Of a DNA stretch of 64,000 nt, positions 1 to 8,118 are shown one piece after another (within the stretch, counting starts at the first letter, position 1; every line of letters begins with the position of its first letter). Source of the stretch: Bradyrhizobium sp. Ash2021. Lineage in GTDB: Bacteria > Pseudomonadota > Alphaproteobacteria > Rhizobiales > Xanthobacteraceae. The stretch spans positions 4,384,501 to 4,448,500 of the forward strand of contig NZ_CP100604.1 of NCBI RefSeq assembly GCF_031202265.1, read 5' to 3'. The notes below the pieces were generated by a model. That model worked only from the letters and a program-made list of their open reading frames with translations. It was not told where the DNA came from and did not search any database. Made by a program: the position numbers and the translations under genes.

Positions 1-1130
1 TCGAGTTTTTGCGACTGCTGCAGCTTGCGCTCGGTTTCGCGCGATGCGGAAATGTCGTGGTAGACCAGCGCCGCGCCGCTGATGGCGCCGGAAGCACTGC
101 GCAACGGCCGTCCGCTGACGACGAGATGAAGCGCCGCGCGGCCGTCGGTCGGACGGATGACGATCTCCTGTTGCGCGAACGGTTCGCCGCGCAGCACCTG
201 CGCCGAAGGCATTTCGTCCGCCGTCAGCTTGGTCACGCCATCGGCGCGGTAGGCGACGCTCAGCTGCCGCAGCTGATGGACCGTCATGCCGTCTCGGTAG
301 CGAAGCATTTGCCGGGCGGCGGCATTGACGAGCAAAACCTCGCCTTTGGCGTTGATCACCAGCACGGCTTCCGCCACGCTGTTGAAGGTGTTTTGCAGCA
401 CATCCGCCGAATGGCGCAGCTCCTCGTGGGCGGCGACCAGATGTTCGGTCCGCTCTGCAACGGCAGCTTCGAGGGTTTCGTTGGCGGCCTTGGTCACACT
501 GAGCGAGTCCTGCAACTCGCGGCGCGAGCGGCGGCTTTCCAGGGTGAGGGCGGTCGTAAGGATCAGGATCAGCGCCACGCCGGCGAGATCGATCGCCAGC
601 AGCACGCGCCCGGTGAGCTGGGATTCCGCGGAACGCACCGCAAGCAGCCTATCCTCCTCGGCAGCCAACCTGTCGAAATTGGTGCCGATCGCCGCCGTCG
701 CCGCACGGCCTTCTCCCTTGGCCCGCAGCGCCGCCAATGCCGCGGTGTCGCCCGCCGCCAGCAGCCGCAGCACTTCGTTGCTGACGGCAAGCCGTTGGGC
801 AACCAGTGTTTCGGTGTCCTTGAGCAGTCGGGTCTGAGCGGGATGATCCCTGGTTGCTTCGGCCAGCTCCGCGAACGCCGGTGTGATCCGGTCGCGGGAC
901 TCATTGTATTCGTTCAAGAGATTGGGGTCGCCGTTGAGCGTAAAGCCGCGTGCGGCGCTCTCCGCGCCACGAACGCGCAACCGCAAATCCAGGATTTTCG
1001 TCAGCACCTCGAGCGTATGATTGACCGCAGCAGTGTCGTGCCGCGACTTGACGTCGAGACCGATCGAGGCGGCGCCGATGAGGAGGAGGATTGCGAGGCC
1101 GATTCCAAGGATAATACGCTGCGAAGGCAT
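1..1130 (-). CDS. CHASE3-PAS sensor histidine kinase (3' part outside window)
   Basis: Membrane sensor kinase, incomplete: the frame is open from the ATG at 1130 through the window edge, giving 376 residues. Translating the minus strand gives a first membrane segment at about residues 6-23, a helical periplasmic region of CHASE3 type with the usual SAARGFTL-like motif, a second membrane segment near residues 173-195, a coiled-coil linker, then a PAS-like domain (motif VAEAVLVINAKGEVLLVN). The stretch ends at the coiled coil after the PAS domain, where HisKA and HATPase_c domains would follow. The response regulator at 1140-1544 lies immediately upstream with only 9 bases between, so the two are probably one operon and cognate partners. 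The kinase domains are not visible, so the call as a kinase rests on domain architecture and neighbour. The signal sensed is unknown. Confidence 0.85.
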   Translation of the reverse strand, partial: MPSQRIILGIGLAILLLIGAASIGLDVKSRHDTAAVNHTLEVLTKILDLRLRVRGAESAARGFTLNGDPNLLNEYNESRDRITPAFAELAEATRDHPAQTRLLKDTETLVAQRLAVSNEVLRLLAAGDTAALAALRAKGEGRAATAAIGTNFDRLAAEEDRLLAVRSAESQLTGRVLLAIDLAGVALILILTTALTLESRRSRRELQDSLSVTKAANETLEAAVAERTEHLVAAHEELRHSADVLQNTFNSVAEAVLVINAKGEVLLVNAAARQMLRYRDGMTVHQLRQLSVAYRADGVTKLTADEMPSAQVLRGEPFAQQEIVIRPTDGRAALHLVVSGRPLRSASGAISGAALVYHDISASRETERKLQQSQKL

Positions 1131-1139
1131 TGAGGCTTT

Positions 1140-1544
1140 TTATTTTTTGAGGCGAGCGGAGGAGGTCGGCCTGGTGAGGCATTGATTGATGGTGGTCAAC
1201 AGCGCGTTCGGCGTGAACGGCTTGCGCAGGCAGCATGCCGCGCCGAGTTCGATGGTCATGCGCAGGAAATCCGGCGCCCGTTCGGTATTGGCGAAGGCGT
1301 AGCCGGACATCGCAACGATCGGGACATCCGGCCTGCGCTCGTGAAACATCCGAATCGATTCGAATCCGCGCATGTGCGGCATGAAGACATCGATCAGCAT
1401 CACGTCGTATTCGGATGATTCGAGCGCGCGCATTCCCGCTTCACCGCCGTCGGCGACGGTGACCTCGAAACCCTGACGCTGAAGACAGACCTCGATGGCG
1501 ACACATACCATCGGGTCGTCATCGACCACGAGAACGCGCGGCAC
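1140..1544 (-). CDS. Single-domain response regulator (CheY-like receiver)
   Basis: A stand-alone receiver domain of 134 residues. The acidic pocket (VDDD at residues 7-10), the phospho-acceptor Asp52 in the motif MLIDVFMP, the Ser/Thr position (VAMSGYAF) and the Lys in CLRKPF are all present, so it should be phosphorylatable. There is no output domain; such proteins act by protein-protein contact or as phosphate relays. It is transcribed with the CHASE3-PAS kinase that starts 10 bases downstream, which is the likely phosphodonor. The start is the only ATG that leaves the receiver intact. Confidence 0.88.
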   Translation of the reverse strand: MPRVLVVDDDPMVCVAIEVCLQRQGFEVTVADGGEAGMRALESSEYDVMLIDVFMPHMRGFESIRMFHERRPDVPIVAMSGYAFANTERAPDFLRMTIELGAACCLRKPFTPNALLTTINQCLTRPTSSARLKK

Positions 1545-1769
1545 GATCGATCCTTTTTTTGGTTGCGGTCAGGCGATTCGCACCGCGGCCCATGGCGTGA
1601 TTAAGGCGGAACAGCGACGGGGCGTCTGTATCGTAGAGTGCATATAAGGTTTGCTTAGGAGCAAATTGGCACTGTGTGTCGGATTGAATGCAACTGCGCC
1701 ATTCGCGTTCGGATCCAGCCCCGCCATGTCTCCCGCCATCTCGATTGCCGTTCCAGCGGATCGCGCCCG

Positions 1770-1867
1770 GATATCGCCGCTCGGAAAAGTGGGTGCCGGT
1801 TTTCCCTCGCAACAAACGCAAAGCGTTTGCGCGGAGATCATGCTCAAACGAAAAGATAGAGCGGGAT
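1770..1867. repeat. Dispersed palindromic repeat, family A (copy 1)
   Basis: This stretch shares the blocks CGGAAAAGTGG, CCGGTTTTCC and AGATCATGCTCAA in the same order with the element at 60007-60054. Copy 1 has an extra internal palindrome (CAAACGC-AAA-GCGTTTG) between the second and third block. Repeats of this kind are abundant in Bradyrhizobium and Rhodopseudomonas genomes. It lies in the 417-bp space between the response regulator and the BA14K-like gene, where I see no gene. Confidence 0.75.
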
Positions 1868-1903
1868 AACGACTCGAAGAAACGTCATCGCGTTCTTCCT
1901 GAC

Positions 1904-1939
1904 GCAAAAAGGACGGCGCATCAGATGCGCCGCCTTTTG
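1904..1939 (-). terminator. Rho-independent terminator of the BA14K-like gene
   Basis: The arms GGCGCAT and ATGCGCC flank a three-base loop, extended by A-rich and T-rich flanks that give a U tract when read on the minus strand. It sits 23 bases past the stop codon of the glycine-rich gene. Confidence 0.65.
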
Positions 1940-1961
1940 AATTCACGAAGTCCGGATGCCG

Positions 1962-2498
1962 TTACGGGCAGGGGTGCCGGTAACCGTCGTTGCCGAGATA
2001 CGTTCCCGATTGCGGATCGTAGGAACGGTAGGTCTGCATGCAGTAGGCGACCGCATCATCGCCGCCGGGCGTCGGCGCCACCGCGACGGCGCCGCCGTCG
2101 TCATAATATCCGTTGTCGTAGTAGCCCGGCGCGTAATAGTCCGATCCGCCGTAATAACCCTGCGAGGCGATCGCGCCGCCGATCACGGCGCCGGCGACCG
2201 CACCCGGAATGAATCCGCCGCCACCGCCGCCGTGACGATAATAGCCACCGCCACCACCGCCATAGACGCGGCCACCGCCACCGCCGCCGCTAAATCTCGG
2301 ACCGGGCGCGCCGCCAGTGAAGCCGCCGCCACCGCCGCCCATGCGTGGCACTCCGCCACCACCACCGCCGCCGCGGACACCGCCGCCGCCCGCAGCCTTG
2401 CTACCCAGATTCTGGGCAAAGCTCTCGCTCGGCACGACCATGGGCAACACCAGCGCCATGGCTGCGACGGTACTCAAAACCTTAAGATTGATCATCAT
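1962..2498 (-). CDS. BA14K-like glycine-rich secreted protein
   Basis: A small exported protein of about 178 residues. The ATG at 2498 is preferred because a GGAG ribosome site precedes it and it begins a clean signal peptide (hydrophobic VAAMALVLPMVV followed by FAQ). The longer reading back to 2561 would bury that signal. The middle is almost pure glycine with Arg, Tyr and Phe (GGGGG runs), followed by a short hydrophobic stretch resembling a glycine-zipper (GAVAGAVIGGAIAS), a Tyr-rich region and a C-terminal BA14K-like motif (YCMQTYRSYDPQSGTYLG, then DGYRHPCP). BA14K proteins are rhizobial/Brucella envelope proteins with lectin-like activity reported for the Brucella member. The two Cys of the C-terminal motif may form a disulfide. 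Monocistronic with its own terminator. Confidence 0.8.
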   Translation of the reverse strand: MMINLKVLSTVAAMALVLPMVVPSESFAQNLGSKAAGGGGVRGGGGGGGVPRMGGGGGGFTGGAPGPRFSGGGGGGRVYGGGGGGYYRHGGGGGGFIPGAVAGAVIGGAIASQGYYGGSDYYAPGYYDNGYYDDGGAVAVAPTPGGDDAVAYCMQTYRSYDPQSGTYLGNDGYRHPCP

Positions 2499-2759
2499 TG
2501 GCTCCATCTGCGGGACATTTCTCAACCCATGGGGCGGGTGGACGTTCCCGAGCCCGCGCATCGATTGTGCGCAACGCTCAACCTGTCAGATAGGAACTGT
2601 ATGAGAAATGAACAGATTGCGCCGATTCCGCGACAATTGGCCGCCGAAAGTCGCAGGTTCACACCGTAGCGGTAGCGGGGCAGGCATATCAGGACTTATC
2701 TGGACAATTCAGCGCGCCGATGGCATCAGAGCCGAAGCATCTCAAACCGGCCTGAGTTC

Positions 2760-3170
2760 ATGAAACAGTTTCTGCTCAAATTCTTCACATGGTGGAGCGG
2801 CCAGACTTTTGGCACGCAATTGTGGACCTGGCGGTTCGGCGAGAAAGTCGGCCAGGACGAGCAGGGCAATACCTACTACCGCACCAAGGGCCGCAAGGTC
2901 GATCCGACGCTGGGTTTTGAGCGGCGCTGGGTGGTCTACAACGGATACGCCGAGGCCACCAAGGTGCCGCCGTCATGGCATGGCTGGCTGCACCACACCG
3001 TCGATGTCGCACCGACCGAAGAAGACTATGCGGCGCGCGAGTGGGAAAAACCGCATGTCCCGAACATGACGGGGACGCCTTCGGCCTATCGCCCCTCCGG
3101 CTCGACGCTGGCCAGCGGCCGTCGGCCAGCGGCCACCGGCGACTACCAGGCCTGGACGCCGGGAAACTAA
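2760..3170 (+). CDS. NADH:ubiquinone oxidoreductase subunit NDUFA12 homologue
   Basis: A 136-residue homologue of the mitochondrial complex I accessory subunit NDUFA12 (B17.2), found in alphaproteobacteria outside the nuo operon. Diagnostic features are the N-terminal FFTWWSGQTFGTQLWTW, the central GRKVDPTLGFERRWVVYNG and the SWHGWLHH motif, which follow the family order; the length also fits. It sits at the membrane/peripheral-arm junction in complex I and helps assembly or stability. The tail (residues 100-136) is Pro/Ser/Gly-rich and less conserved. In many alphaproteobacteria the gene lies beside DUF2155 and aat; here those genes are 8.4 kb away. An IS5 remnant begins directly after its stop codon. 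Confidence 0.93.
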   Translation: MKQFLLKFFTWWSGQTFGTQLWTWRFGEKVGQDEQGNTYYRTKGRKVDPTLGFERRWVVYNGYAEATKVPPSWHGWLHHTVDVAPTEEDYAAREWEKPHVPNMTGTPSAYRPSGSTLASGRRPAATGDYQAWTPGN

Positions 3171-3214
3171 ACCATCGTCATCGACGATTGCGCGGCCGCG
3201 AACTCGGATCCGCT

Positions 3215-3570
3215 GCCTGTTGGACATATGATGCGTCTGCTTCGGCATGGTACTTCGGGCTCAACGAGCGCGCCAATCCGCCATTTCGAGACCGTTTGCG
3301 GAAGCAAGGCGCTGAGAAGAACCGAGCATAGCCGATTATCGTGCGCCTCACCGGGCGTGAGGGCGAGATCGACGGGCAGGCCATTGGCATCCACCACCGC
3401 GTGAATCCTGCTCGTTAGGCCCCCTCGCGAGCGACCCATATCTTGGTGACTGTTGTCCGCGATGCAGGCTCCGTGCCGGTGCACCCGCACGACCGAGGTA
3501 TCGATCATCTGCACGGCCGCGTCGTGACTGGCGGCCCGATTGGCATTTTTGAGGCAGAACCCGCCGCGAC
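3215..3570 (-). pseudogene. Decayed IS5-family (IS427-like) transposase fragment
   Basis: The minus strand encodes the core of an IS427-type transposase: AAVQMIDTSVVRVHRHG, then MGRSRGGLTSRIHAVVDANG and LALTPGEAHDNRL. The first block carries the catalytic Asp of the DDE triad (MIDTS). The N-terminal helix-turn-helix part is absent. After LLSALLPQT the expected second-Asp block (ADRGYDAD-like) and the C-terminal Glu region are missing, so the gene cannot be active. I see no terminal inverted repeats or target duplication. The fragment fills the space between NDUFA12 and the chemoreceptor gene and marks an old insertion. Confidence 0.8.
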
Positions 3571-3615
3571 TGATCTTTCAAAATGCCGAACATCTGTTCT
3601 CCGTCAGTAGTAAGG

Positions 3616-5313
3616 CTACGCCGCCCGCACTGTCGCGAGAAAACTCTCGACCTCCTGCTTCAGGCGCTCGGACTGCATTGCGAGTTCGCCGGCCGAACCG
3701 AGAACCATTTCAGCGGCAGTTCCCACCTGGCCCGATGCCTGCGTCACGCCGGCAATATTTTGCATGACCCCCTGCGTGCCCTGCGCGGCCTGCTGCACGC
3801 TGCGGGCAATTTCCTTGGTCGATCCACCCTGCTCCTCCACCGCGGCGGCGATCGTTGTGGCGATCTCGTCGATCTGCCCGATGGTGGCGCCGATCTCGCG
3901 AATCGCCCCGGCCGTTGCCCCGGTAGCATCGCGGATCGCCTGGATCTGATCGGCGATCTCCTCGGTTGCCTTCGCGGTCTGTGTCGACAGCGCCTTCACT
4001 TCGCTTGCCACCACGGCAAAGCCCCTGCCGGCCTCGCCGGCCCGTGCGGCCTCAATCGTCGCGTTCAAGGCCAGGAGGTTGGTCTGTCCGGCGATGTTTT
4101 GAATGAGCCCCATCACCTCGCCGATCTTCTGGGTCGCCTCCACCAACCCTTCCACCATGGCATTGGTGCGGTCGGCCTGCGCAACGGCGCTTTGCGCTAT
4201 CGATGCCGAGTGAACAATCTGACGGGAGATTTCCTGGCCCGATGTCGAAAGTTCCTCTGCCGCGGCAGCTACGGTCTGCACATTCGACGTGGTCTGTTGC
4301 GCGGCAGCGGCGACGGTGGTGCTCTGCCGCGCCGTCTCCTTCGCGATTGCGGACAGCGATTGCGCCGAGCGCTGCATTTCGGCGGCTGCCGAAGCCGCCC
4401 CGGCGACGATGCCGCCGACACTTTTCTCGAACTCGCCCGCGATCCGGTTCATGGCCGATTTCCGTTCCGCTACGGCGCGAGCCGTCGTCTCTTCCCGCTC
4501 GGCGCGGAGACGTTCGGCGTCAATCAACCGATCCTTGAAAACGGCCAGGCTGCGCGAGATATGGCCGATCTCGTTACGACGCTCCACGAACGGGACCTCA
4601 ACGCTCAAGTCACCCTTCGCCAGACCGTCCATAACGCCGCATATCGCATCGAGCGGACGAACCAGGCCGCGACCGAGAGCGAATGCGGCCAATCCCGCGA
4701 CGAGCAATCCCGCCAGTCCGCCCGCGGCAATCCAGATCGCGCGGTCGAACACCGCTGCGTCGATATCGTCGTTATAGACGCCTGCCTGGATTGCGAGCAG
4801 CTTTTCGCCCTCACCATACCCGCCGGCATAGGTGAGCTTCGGCAGCTCGGGACCACCCGCCGCTTTCGGCACCCGGTATTCGAGGTAACCGCCGCCGGTG
4901 CGGGCTTTGCCAACGATGTTTTGAATCAGCAGCTGGCCCTGATTGTCTTTGTAATCCCAGCGATTGACATTGATGTATTTCGGGTTGGCGTGCACATAGG
5001 TAACGCCGGCATTGGTGCTGCCGGCGCCGTAGATTCCGAGATAGTCAGCGGATTTGCCCCAGCGCATTGCGCCGATCGCATCGAAAGCAAGTTGCCGCGC
5101 TTCCTCTGCCGAGATCTTGCCGGCTTTGGCTTTTTCCTCGTAATTCGACAGGATCTTCTTCGCGGCCTCGACCAGATCGAACACCTTGGTCTGACGTTCC
5201 TCGATAATGGTATTGCGAAGGACCATCACTTGAACGGCTAGCGCGGCGACGAAAACAACGGTCAATACCGCGATGATCATCGCAAAACGATTGTAGACAG
5301 TAAGATGCCGCAT
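3616..5313 (-). CDS. Methyl-accepting chemotaxis protein with Cache sensor domain
   Basis: A transmembrane chemoreceptor of 565 residues. Order: membrane segment at residues 11-32, periplasmic single-Cache (sCache_2 type) domain at about 35-185 with the WDYKDNQG and GGYLEYRVP blocks, membrane segment at 191-213, HAMP at about 214-268, then the cytoplasmic coiled coil with the conserved hairpin tip ([20 protein letters not shown]). The tip contacts CheA/CheW. No C-terminal CheR-tethering pentapeptide is visible: the protein ends FLATVRAA. It is transcribed alone, and no che genes lie nearby, so it would signal through an array encoded elsewhere. sCache_2 domains often bind small carboxylates or other metabolites; the ligand here is unknown. 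Confidence 0.95.
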   Translation of the reverse strand: MRHLTVYNRFAMIIAVLTVVFVAALAVQVMVLRNTIIEERQTKVFDLVEAAKKILSNYEEKAKAGKISAEEARQLAFDAIGAMRWGKSADYLGIYGAGSTNAGVTYVHANPKYINVNRWDYKDNQGQLLIQNIVGKARTGGGYLEYRVPKAAGGPELPKLTYAGGYGEGEKLLAIQAGVYNDDIDAAVFDRAIWIAAGGLAGLLVAGLAAFALGRGLVRPLDAICGVMDGLAKGDLSVEVPFVERRNEIGHISRSLAVFKDRLIDAERLRAEREETTARAVAERKSAMNRIAGEFEKSVGGIVAGAASAAAEMQRSAQSLSAIAKETARQSTTVAAAAQQTTSNVQTVAAAAEELSTSGQEISRQIVHSASIAQSAVAQADRTNAMVEGLVEATQKIGEVMGLIQNIAGQTNLLALNATIEAARAGEAGRGFAVVASEVKALSTQTAKATEEIADQIQAIRDATGATAGAIREIGATIGQIDEIATTIAAAVEEQGGSTKEIARSVQQAAQGTQGVMQNIAGVTQASGQVGTAAEMVLGSAGELAMQSERLKQEVESFLATVRAA

Positions 5314-5914
5314 GATGAGTGCCTTCGTGACGAAGCGATCGGCGACAGTATCTCTTTACCAGTTAAGCTTTTATTGAGAACGACGTACAATCATGCCGGG
5401 AGGACAACCCTGACGCTTGCGATCAGGCTGTTCTTATGTTCCTCGGCAAGCATTGACGTCAGTGGTTGGCTTCCTCGGCAGTTCGTCGCCTGAGCCATCG
5501 GCGCGCGGGCCGTTTGTATCGTCGCTCCGGCAGGGGGTGGCTGATACGGGATTTGCTTCCGCCCAAGCGTGCGCTCGAAAAGAAATAGGACACTGCCAGG
5601 ACCCGAAAGGCGCGAGACACCCGTGTGAATAACGGGAACAGCGGGGACATCGGCCGCCGCGTTCTTGCGTTCGCGGCCGGCACGCGGCTGAATGGGGACA
5701 TCTTACGGAGATGGGAGACCATCGCGTACGGTTCGGGCTCCAGTTCGCGACTGCCCCGATATGCAGCGGCACCCGATCAGGATACGGCCGGGAGATAGGC
5801 CCCCGGTCTCGAGGTTCTGAAATCGCCCGTCAATGTGGCGCCGCCGTGAGACAGGAAAGGCCGTCTGGGAAACCAGGCGGCCTTTTTCTTGTGTGGAATT
5901 CAAACCGAGTTGCG
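5314..5914. other. 601-bp stretch without a supported gene
   Basis: It holds the upstream region of the chemoreceptor gene, a GGCCG/CGGCC-type inverted repeat around 5648-5688, two copies of the word GGGGACAT (near 5643 and 5695), and the terminator at 5856-5890. Short open frames exist on both strands but none has a recognisable product or a convincing ribosome site. It could be remnant mobile DNA, which I cannot show. Confidence 0.4.
5856..5890 (-). terminator. Rho-independent terminator (bidirectional)
   Basis: An 11-bp stem, AGGCCGTCTGG with CCAGGCGGCCT (one G-U type mismatch), closes a GAAA loop and is followed by TTTTTCTT on the plus strand. On the minus strand it lies 24 bases beyond the stop of the DJ-1/PfpI gene, which it probably terminates. 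Confidence 0.7.
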
Positions 5915-6601
5915 TTACGCCAAGCGTGCGGCGGCACGCGCAATCATCTCGCCGCGGCGGGCCTGGCCCGGCGCGATCCGTTCTTTCATGAACGCGAGAA
6001 CTTCTGCCGGCGCCGTGTCCGGCGAGCCGGCGTTGAACGGCGGCGCCGGGTTGTATTCGATCCGGAGCTGGATCGCCTCCGCGGTCTTGCGGTCGACGAG
6101 CTGCGACACCAGCGTCAGCGCGAAGTCGATGCCTGCGGTGACGCCGCCGCCGGTGATGCGGTTACGATCGATGCAGACGCGGGTCTTGGTCGGGATCGCG
6201 CCAAACGCCGAGAGAAAATCCATCGCGGTCCAGTGCGTCGCCGCGCGATAACCCCGGAGCAGGCCGGCTGCGCCCAGCACCAGCGATCCCGTGCAGACCG
6301 AGGTGACGTACTGCGCCCCCTCCGCCTGCTGGCGCAGGAAGGCCAGCATCTCCTCGTCGTTGATCATGTCGTCAGTGCCGAGCCCGCCGGGCACGCAGAT
6401 CACATCGAGTTGCGGGCAATCGGCAAAGCTGACGGTCGGCGTCAGCATCATGACGGAGTCGCTGGCGACGGGCTCGATCCGCTTCCAGATCAAATGCACC
6501 TTGGCGCCGGGTATGCTGGAGAACACCTGCAGCGGTCCGGTGAAGTCGAGTTGCGTCACCTTCGGGAATAGCACGAGACCAATCTGAAGCGGTGCCGACA
6601 T
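5915..6601 (-). CDS. DJ-1/PfpI family protein, isonitrile-hydratase-like
   Basis: A cytosolic 228-residue single-domain DJ-1/PfpI protein. The nucleophile elbow is TSVCTGSLVLGAAGLL, followed by the YRAATHW block, which matches the isonitrile hydratase (InhA) branch; that enzyme hydrates isocyanides to N-substituted formamides using this Cys. PGGLGTDD earlier in the chain supplies the second active-site loop. The ATG at 6601 is chosen because GGAGG lies seven bases upstream; longer readings add a non-conserved N-terminus. It is divergent from the GlxA-type regulator at 6716, with about 114 bp between, a usual arrangement for a regulator and its target. Substrate specificity cannot be settled from sequence: the family also contains proteases, glyoxalases and regulators. 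Confidence 0.82.
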   Translation of the reverse strand: MSAPLQIGLVLFPKVTQLDFTGPLQVFSSIPGAKVHLIWKRIEPVASDSVMMLTPTVSFADCPQLDVICVPGGLGTDDMINDEEMLAFLRQQAEGAQYVTSVCTGSLVLGAAGLLRGYRAATHWTAMDFLSAFGAIPTKTRVCIDRNRITGGGVTAGIDFALTLVSQLVDRKTAEAIQLRIEYNPAPPFNAGSPDTAPAEVLAFMKERIAPGQARRGEMIARAAARLA

Positions 6602-6715
6602 CACGAGCCTCCAAATATTGCTTGACCTTGCCATCCTGTCATGATCGCCTCTTGTCCGAAATGCCATATTTCCCTCATTTCAGGACATCTTCAAATCAAG
6701 GATTGGGCCAAAATC

Positions 6716-7654
6716 ATGATCGGCGTCCTCATCTTTCCCGATTTCCAGTTGCTCGATGCCGCCGGCCCGATCTCGGTGTTCGAGATCGCCGCGCGCTTTG
6801 CCAACAATGCGCCCGACATCAGGGTTGTCGCGGTCACGCCGGGGCCGGTACGCAGTTCGTCCGGCGTCGAGATGATGGCGCGCGGTCTCAAACCATCGGG
6901 TGCGATCACCACGCTGATCGTGGCCGGCGGAGAAGGCAGCCGCGGGCCGGCGATTTGCCCGAAGACGCTGGCCTTCGTGCGTTCGATCGCCAGACGTGGC
7001 GTTCGCGTCGCCAGCGTCTGCTCCGGGGCCTATATCCTCGCCGAAGCCGGTCTGCTCGACGGCCGTCGTGCTACCACCCATTGGCAGCGAACCCGGCATT
7101 TTCTCAAAGCCTATCCGAAGGTGAAGCTCGAGCCCGACCAGATCTTCGTCCGCGACGGCAATATCTGGAGTTCGGCCGGCATCACCGCGGGCATCGACCT
7201 GTCGCTGGCCATGATCGCGGAGGACTATGGCGACGACATCGCGCAGAAGACTGCGCGCCAGCTCGTGCTCTACCACCGCCGCAGCGGTGGCCAGTCGCAA
7301 TTCTCCTCGCTTTTGGAATTGAAGGCGCCGACGGGCCGGTTCGGCCCGCTGCTGGCGTGGGCGCGCGAACATCTCGATGCGCCGTTGTCCGTCGAGGACA
7401 TGGCCGAGCAGGCCGGCATGAGTTCGCGGCACTTTACCCGCGCCTTCATCGCGGAGACCGGCACCACGCCGTCGAAGGCGGTGGAGCGGTTGCGGATCGA
7501 GGTGGCGCGGCAGCGCGTGCAATCCTCCTCAGAGGCGATCGAACGCGTCGCCGAAACCACCGGCTTTCGCGATCCGGAGCGGATGCGCCGCGCCTTCATC
7601 CGCGCTTTCGGTCAGCCCCCGCAATCGCTGCGCCGCGCGGCGAGGGCTGGGTAG
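6716..7654 (+). CDS. GlxA-family transcriptional regulator (DJ-1 domain + AraC HTH)
   Basis: A 312-residue regulator. Residues 1-170 form a DJ-1/PfpI domain with the elbow VASVCSGAYILAEAGLL and the GRRATTHWQ block; residues about 210-310 form an AraC-type double helix-turn-helix (EDMAEQAGMSSRHFTRAF, then RVAETTGFRDPERMRRAF and the FGQPPQ signature). The ATG at 6716 begins directly at the beta strand MIGVLIFPDF typical of the family; an earlier start at 6641 adds 25 residues without support. It is divergent from the isonitrile-hydratase-like gene, so it is a likely regulator of that gene. The retained Cys could bind or sense a reactive ligand, but enzymatic activity of this domain is usually not expected in regulators. 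Confidence 0.88.
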   Translation: MIGVLIFPDFQLLDAAGPISVFEIAARFANNAPDIRVVAVTPGPVRSSSGVEMMARGLKPSGAITTLIVAGGEGSRGPAICPKTLAFVRSIARRGVRVASVCSGAYILAEAGLLDGRRATTHWQRTRHFLKAYPKVKLEPDQIFVRDGNIWSSAGITAGIDLSLAMIAEDYGDDIAQKTARQLVLYHRRSGGQSQFSSLLELKAPTGRFGPLLAWAREHLDAPLSVEDMAEQAGMSSRHFTRAFIAETGTTPSKAVERLRIEVARQRVQSSSEAIERVAETTGFRDPERMRRAFIRAFGQPPQSLRRAARAG

Positions 7655-8118
7655 TTTCAATCAACCCGGGATTTGAGCTATCGTATGCAAGGCGTGAGCC
7701 GCGCTGGGAATTCTTCTGACATGCTTGGAGCCCACTGAAGATGGTCCGTGAAGCCGAAGAGATCGCGTGATGATCGGCAGTTCGATGACCTTCAGCATTC
7801 TCTTTCCGTCCAGCTATTCGATCGAGGTCACCAAACTTCGGCAGCAACTCGACGAGGCGCACCTGGCCTGGGCAAAGAAATGGAAGCAACGGCAGGATGA
7901 TTTCAAGCTCGAGAACATTCGTTTCGCCCACGATGTCAGCTGGAACAAACGGTTTTTCAGCCTGCAAGCCGCGCGTGATGGAGGGCACTGGTTCTGGCAA
8001 GCCACGCATATGTTCGTCGTCTTTGGTGGATTTTCGATCTGAACGAAGTGAACATCGGATCGCAGGATCGCATCCGCAAACCCGCGGTGGCGAGGTCGGG
8101 GAGGACGTAACGCCGCCG
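7655..8118. other. 464-bp stretch with only a weak candidate reading frame
   Basis: A frame of 91 codons runs at 7767-8042 on the plus strand (starts MMIGSSMTFSILF, contains LRQQLDEAHLAWAKKWKQ). I recognise no family, no good ribosome site and no conserved motif, and overlapping frames on the minus strand are equally long, so I do not call a gene. No repeat family seen elsewhere in the window is present. Confidence 0.35.

Noticed and set aside
5459..5772. Minus-strand frames of 87-112 codons before the DJ-1 gene
   Set aside because: Overlapping frames with no conserved motif; the region contains short repeated words and may be remnant DNA.
7767..8042. Ninety-one-codon hypothetical gene on the plus strand
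   Set aside because: No homology recognised, no clear ribosome site, and competing frames of similar length on the other strand.
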